A stretch of 64,000 nt of DNA. Source: Sediminibacterium sp. Lineage in GTDB: Bacteria; Bacteroidota; Bacteroidia; Chitinophagales; Chitinophagaceae. The DNA lies in contig JAFWCB010000005.1 in NCBI GenBank assembly GCA_017537025.1, positions 1 to 64,000 of the forward strand. The letters run 5' to 3'. A program made the translations under genes and the position numbers. Below the pieces are notes generated by a model. The model worked only from the letters and a program-made list of their open reading frames with translations. It searched no databases and was not told the DNA's origin. Below, in pieces: positions 60,389 through 64,000 of this stretch; the stretch's first letter is position 1; each line of letters begins with the position of its first letter.

Positions 60389-61609
60389 ATGAGAGAAAGA
60401 AAATTAACCGGTATCGGTACTACAGCTATTCATGCAGCCGGCCATGATCATGCAGATCATGCACACCATGCGCCTATTTATGCAAGTTCTACCTTTACTT
60501 TTGACTCCGCAGCAGAGGGGAGTGAACGTTTTGCCGGTACCGATAAAACACGTATTTACAGTCGATGGGGTAACCCTACATTTACTGCTGCAGAAAATAC
60601 GATAACCGCTTTAGAAACATTTGGCGTAACTGATACCGACGGATCGCCACTTAAGGTAAAAGCATTATTGCATGCAAGCGGACAAGCAGCCCTTACTACC
60701 TTATTCTTAGGCAATTTAAAATCAGGTGATGCGGTGCTTTCGCATAAAGCATTATATGGAGGAACTCATGAGCTTTTGCATAAAGTATTGGAGAATACAG
60801 GAATCCAGCCCATCATCATAGATTTTCATGATCTATCATTACTGGAAAGAACACTTTCTACAAACAAGCATATTCAGCTTGTTCATATTGAAACTCCATC
60901 CAACCCTACCTTACGTTGTATAGACATTGAGACTGTTTCACTCATTGCAAAAAAATTTGGCAAATTGGTATCAGTTGATAATACAGCCGCGACCCCTTAC
61001 TTACAGCAACCTTTTGCACTGGGTGCAGATTTTGTGATGCATTCTACCACCAAGTTTTTAAACGGACATGGAACGGCTATCGGGGGAATCCTTTTAGGAA
61101 AAGATATTGAAAAAATGAATGGTCCTATTTGGAAATGGCATGTGTTATTAGGCGGAAATAGTAACCCCTTTGATGCATATCTGCTTACCCAGGGTTTAAA
61201 AACTTTGGAACTAAGGATGGAGCGCCATTGTCATAATGCTCAAGAAATAGCTAACTTTTTTGCACAACATCCTGCTATCGAAAAAGTTAATTACTGTGGA
61301 TTACCTTCACATCCGGATTATGCCATTGCCGTAAAACAGATGAAACATGCCGGTGCCATAATGAGTGTAGAATTAAAAGGGGGGTTAACAGCCGGACAAA
61401 CATTTGTAGATCGTTTACAGGTAGCAGTGAAAGCGATTTCCTTTGGTACGCCGGATACTCTGGTTTCACATCCTGCCAGTATGAGTCATAAAGGACTTAC
61501 TAAAGAAGAAAGACTGGCTTATGATATAACAGACGGATTAATCAGAATTAGTGTGGGGATAGAAAATATAGAAGACTTGCTGAATGATTTTGAACAAGCG
61601 CTGGGATAG
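60389..61609 (+). CDS. Trans-sulfuration family PLP enzyme (methionine gamma-lyase-like)
   Basis: This second Cys/Met-metabolism PLP enzyme in the window (406 residues) has its lysine at K222 in HSTTKFLNGHG. Typical motifs are YSRWGNPTFTAAE, YGGTHELL, IETPSNPTLRC, VDNTAATPYLQ and LIRISVGIEN. The N-terminus has a histidine cluster (HAAGHDHADHAHHAP) in place of a usual opening. The reaction might be methionine gamma-lyase, cystathionine lyase or O-acetylhomoserine sulfhydrylase; sequence inspection cannot separate them. It lies alone, with no riboswitch upstream, unlike the 22955-24145 gene. Confidence 0.88.
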   Translation: MRERKLTGIGTTAIHAAGHDHADHAHHAPIYASSTFTFDSAAEGSERFAGTDKTRIYSRWGNPTFTAAENTITALETFGVTDTDGSPLKVKALLHASGQAALTTLFLGNLKSGDAVLSHKALYGGTHELLHKVLENTGIQPIIIDFHDLSLLERTLSTNKHIQLVHIETPSNPTLRCIDIETVSLIAKKFGKLVSVDNTAATPYLQQPFALGADFVMHSTTKFLNGHGTAIGGILLGKDIEKMNGPIWKWHVLLGGNSNPFDAYLLTQGLKTLELRMERHCHNAQEIANFFAQHPAIEKVNYCGLPSHPDYAIAVKQMKHAGAIMSVELKGGLTAGQTFVDRLQVAVKAISFGTPDTLVSHPASMSHKGLTKEERLAYDITDGLIRISVGIENIEDLLNDFEQALG

Positions 61610-61647
61610 ACAGTAGACCACAGACGATAGACCGTAGACGATCTGAC
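61607..61647. repeat. Tandem CAGACGATAGACC-like units
   Basis: Degenerate AGACnnTAGAC units cover the stop codon of the PLP gene and continue into the gap: ACAGTAGACCACAGACGATA, then GACCGTAGACGATCTGAC. They are of the same class as other short repeats in intergenic regions here. Confidence 0.5.
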
Positions 61648-61669
61648 AATTATTGATTCTTAATTATAC

Positions 61670-63499
61670 ATGATTATGAGAAAATTTATTTTATCTCTTT
61701 TGGCCCTTTCTGTATTTGCATCGTATGCACAGAAAAAAAATGCTATTACTAAGCCCGATAAATTTTCAGGTTTAGATACTGCTTTTGAGCGCGTACTCAA
61801 AACATGGCATGGTGCCGGTTTTGCAGTAGCCGTAGTAGAGAAGGATAAAATTGTATTTGCAAAAGGGTTTGGATATAAAGATTATGAGAAAAAAATTCCG
61901 GTAACACCTAATACTTTGTTTGCTATTGGCAGTTGTACAAAAGCATTCACTTCTGCTACTTTAGGTTTATTACAGGCCGATAACAAAGTAAATTTTGATA
62001 AACCGGTACGGGAGTATTTGCCTACTCTTCAGTTTTACAATGAGCAAATGAATGCAAAAATTATTGTACGCGATTTAATGAGTCACAGAACAGGCCTACC
62101 CCGACACGATTATTCTTGGTATGGCTTTCCCAGCAGCTCTCGCGATAGTTTGATGAAACGTATTCAGTATCAAGAACCAAGTTTTGATATCCGTGCCAAA
62201 TGGCAGTATAATAATTTCATGTTCTTATTACAAGGCATGATCGCGGAAAAGATTACCGGCAAATCTTGGGAAGAAAATGTTCGCGAAAAAATATTCAAAC
62301 CACTCGGCATGAATAAAACAAATTTCTCCATTAAAGATTTGGCAAAAGATGCCGATGCTTCCTTAGGATACGATGTAAAAAAAGATAGTATCATTAAAAA
62401 AATAGATTATTACAATATTGATGCAATGGGGCCAGCGGGAAGTATTAATAGCTCAGTGAATGAAATGGCCAACTGGGTGATTACCTGGATTAACGGAGGT
62501 AAATTTAAAGGCACCCAAGTAATACCCGCTGCTTATGTAACAGAAGCTATGAGTTCGCAAATGGTTATTGGAGCTGCGTTACCAAGCAAAGAAAAACCAG
62601 ATGTGCATTTTTCTAATTATGGCTTCGGTTGGTTCTTAGCATCTTATAAAGGGCATTATAGGGTTGAACACGGAGGCAATATCAACGGCTTCTCAGCCAG
62701 CACCTGCTTCTTCCCTACCGATAGTATTGGTATCATCGTTCTTACGAATCAGAATGGTTCTCCAATACCTTCGATCGTAAGAAATATCATTACCGATAGA
62801 GTATTGAATCTACCTTATTTTGATTGGAATAGCGATCTTAAGAAAACCAGTGATTCTGCAAAAGCCAAAGCAAAATTGGCGGAGGCAACTTCATCTGGAA
62901 ACAGGAAAATGAATACCTCCCCATCACATGTTTTAGCTGCTTACGAAGGAATATATACTCACCCAGGTTACGGCAGTTTTGATATCAGTTTAAAAAATGA
63001 TTCTTTATTTGCAAGAATAGGAAAAGACATTTTGTGGCTGAAGCATTATCACTATGACGTTTTCCAACCTTTTGATAAAGATCCTGAAGAGGGAATAGAC
63101 ACTACGAATAAATCGCCTTTACAGATTCAGTTTATCGCTGATCTGAGTGGTGATATTCATGAATTATTAATTGCCTTGGAGCCTACTTTAGCACCATTGA
63201 AATTTACAAAAACCCCAAAGGCTAAACCATTAAAAAAAGAAGATTTACAGAAATATGTGGGAGAATATGATTTGGGCGGAGTAATAGCTAAAGTATTTAT
63301 TAAGGGAGAAAATACATTGGTCGTTCTCGTTCCCGGACAACCGGAATATGAATTGATACCTGTTGAAAAAGATCGTTTTAGTTTAAAAATACCCGTTTCA
63401 GGCTATTTTGTTCAGTTTTCCGTAAATGATAAGGGCGAAACAAGCGAGTTGACATTTCAACAGCCAAATGGGAATTTTAAAGCAAAAAAGAAAAGTTAG
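61670..63499 (+). CDS. Class C beta-lactamase-like serine hydrolase with C-terminal DUF3471-like domain
   Basis: The 609-residue protein has a signal peptide (about 1-20). The penicillin-binding/beta-lactamase fold shows the nucleophile S88-C-T-K91 and Y180-N-N182. The third motif of the fold (HxG, in RVEHGGNINGF) is also present. The C-terminal region (about 420-600) is beta-rich and matches DUF3471-like domains of hydrolases in this family. Substrates of this group are mostly peptides, esters or amides; actual beta-lactam hydrolysis is not implied. The ATG at 61676 two codons later is an alternative start. Confidence 0.9.
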   Translation: MIMRKFILSLLALSVFASYAQKKNAITKPDKFSGLDTAFERVLKTWHGAGFAVAVVEKDKIVFAKGFGYKDYEKKIPVTPNTLFAIGSCTKAFTSATLGLLQADNKVNFDKPVREYLPTLQFYNEQMNAKIIVRDLMSHRTGLPRHDYSWYGFPSSSRDSLMKRIQYQEPSFDIRAKWQYNNFMFLLQGMIAEKITGKSWEENVREKIFKPLGMNKTNFSIKDLAKDADASLGYDVKKDSIIKKIDYYNIDAMGPAGSINSSVNEMANWVITWINGGKFKGTQVIPAAYVTEAMSSQMVIGAALPSKEKPDVHFSNYGFGWFLASYKGHYRVEHGGNINGFSASTCFFPTDSIGIIVLTNQNGSPIPSIVRNIITDRVLNLPYFDWNSDLKKTSDSAKAKAKLAEATSSGNRKMNTSPSHVLAAYEGIYTHPGYGSFDISLKNDSLFARIGKDILWLKHYHYDVFQPFDKDPEEGIDTTNKSPLQIQFIADLSGDIHELLIALEPTLAPLKFTKTPKAKPLKKEDLQKYVGEYDLGGVIAKVFIKGENTLVVLVPGQPEYELIPVEKDRFSLKIPVSGYFVQFSVNDKGETSELTFQQPNGNFKAKKKS

Positions 63500-63506
63500 A
63501 ATCAGC

Positions 63507-63544
63507 GTCGGAACGTCAGAACGCAAAACCTCAGACGTTCCGAC
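63507..63544. repeat. Inverted repeat with GTCGGAACGTC arms
   Basis: GTCGGAACGTC (63507-63517) and GACGTTCCGAC (63534-63544) are exact inverse arms with a 16-base loop. The hairpin lies just after the serine hydrolase stop. It lacks a T run, so it is not a classical terminator. CGACCTGACG repeats follow. Confidence 0.6.
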
Positions 63545-63573
63545 GACCTGACGTTAAATGACCATTGACTATT

Positions 63574-64000
63574 ATGATAAGAAGAGCAGAAAGAAAAGAT
63601 TGCGCCCGTATTATGGAGCTGGTACATGAATTAGCTGTTTATGAGAAAGCCCCTGAAGAAGTAACGGTTACACTCGAACATTTTGAAGAGAGTGGCTTTG
63701 GTCCAAACCCCGTTTGGTGGGCATTTGTGGCCGAAATAGAAGGCAAGGTAGAGGCCTTTGCACTGTATTATATTCGCTACAGTACATGGAAAGGGCAGAG
63801 AATGTATCTGGAAGATATATTGGTAACAGAAAAATTAAGGGGTAGGCATATCGGAAAACAGCTTTTTGATCGTTTAATAGAAGAGGCCAAAGAGCGAAAA
63901 CTAAAGGGAATTGTGTGGCAGGTACTGGAATGGAACGAGCCTGCTATTAATTTCTATAAAAAATATGATGCTACCTTTGACCCGGAATGGGTGAATTGTG
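63574..64000 (+). CDS. GNAT acetyltransferase (diamine/spermidine-type), cut at the window end
   Basis: An ATG at 63574 opens a frame that runs off the window after 142 codons. The translation starts MIRRAERKDCARIMELVHEL and holds the GNAT acetyl-CoA site (YLEDILVTEKLRGRHIGKQL) followed by VWQVLEWNEPAINFYKKY. The last motifs and spacing are those of spermidine/diamine N-acetyltransferases. The true acceptor is unknown. The 3' end of the gene is missing. Confidence 0.88.
   Translation, partial: MIRRAERKDCARIMELVHELAVYEKAPEEVTVTLEHFEESGFGPNPVWWAFVAEIEGKVEAFALYYIRYSTWKGQRMYLEDILVTEKLRGRHIGKQLFDRLIEEAKERKLKGIVWQVLEWNEPAINFYKKYDATFDPEWVNC

Noticed and set aside
1-64000. CRISPR array, insertion sequence or prophage
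   Set aside because: No regularly spaced repeats, transposase, integrase or phage structural genes were found.

Overview
The window reads as a chromosomal segment of a Bacteroidota bacterium, most likely of the Chitinophagaceae (inference). The grounds are the low GC content, the promoter form TTTG-N19/20-TAnnTTTG, genes typical of the phylum (SprA of the type 9 secretion/gliding machinery, DUF3127, DUF4260, DUF5777, outer-membrane barrels of the carboxypeptidase-regulatory plus plug type), and short degenerate intergenic repeats. Coding is dense and mostly housekeeping. No phage, insertion sequence or CRISPR array was seen.

Layout. 1-598: the 5' end of a 16S rRNA gene on the minus strand with three tandem promoters. 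599-9787: truA, a secreted hypothetical protein, an M1 aminopeptidase (+), a LemA/TPM operon and an outer-membrane receptor-like protein. 9934-18858: sucD, a very large alpha-2-macroglobulin-like gene interrupted by one in-frame TAA, a FAD oxidoreductase and a membrane protein. 19187-25407: a hypothetical gene, uvrA, then a SAM-I riboswitch with its own promoter and terminator controlling a trans-sulfuration enzyme and homoserine dehydrogenase. 25435-35431: PAP2 phosphatase, M28 peptidase, DUF4260 protein, and an RND efflux operon (small membrane protein, adaptor, pump, outer-membrane factor) that continues into an AlkB-like dioxygenase and a Crp/Fnr regulator. 35565-37429: tRNA-Pro, tRNA-Ser, dnaA and a DnaA box. 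37500-44671: a 5'-nucleotidase split over two genes, DUF3127 protein, COG2509 flavoprotein, an S1/P1 nuclease/phospholipase C-like enzyme and a NatAB-like ABC exporter.

44818-50049 is the most interesting part. An ECF sigma factor and a membrane protein joining an anti-sigma-like N-terminus to a C-terminal beta-barrel are followed by six genes: two haem-binding lipoproteins, an OB-fold protein, a YceI protein, a DUF5777 barrel and a Rieske protein. Two near-identical promoter-like sites (22 of 26 positions by hand alignment, same spacing) lie before the sigma gene and before the first haem gene. This suggests a self-activating regulon for envelope redox proteins whose substrate is unknown.

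50101-64000: sprA, ruvA, a DUF6364/PIN toxin-antitoxin pair with a palindromic operator at its start codon, fabH, a DinB-like protein, a second trans-sulfuration-type PLP enzyme, a class C beta-lactamase-like serine hydrolase, and a GNAT acetyltransferase cut by the window end.
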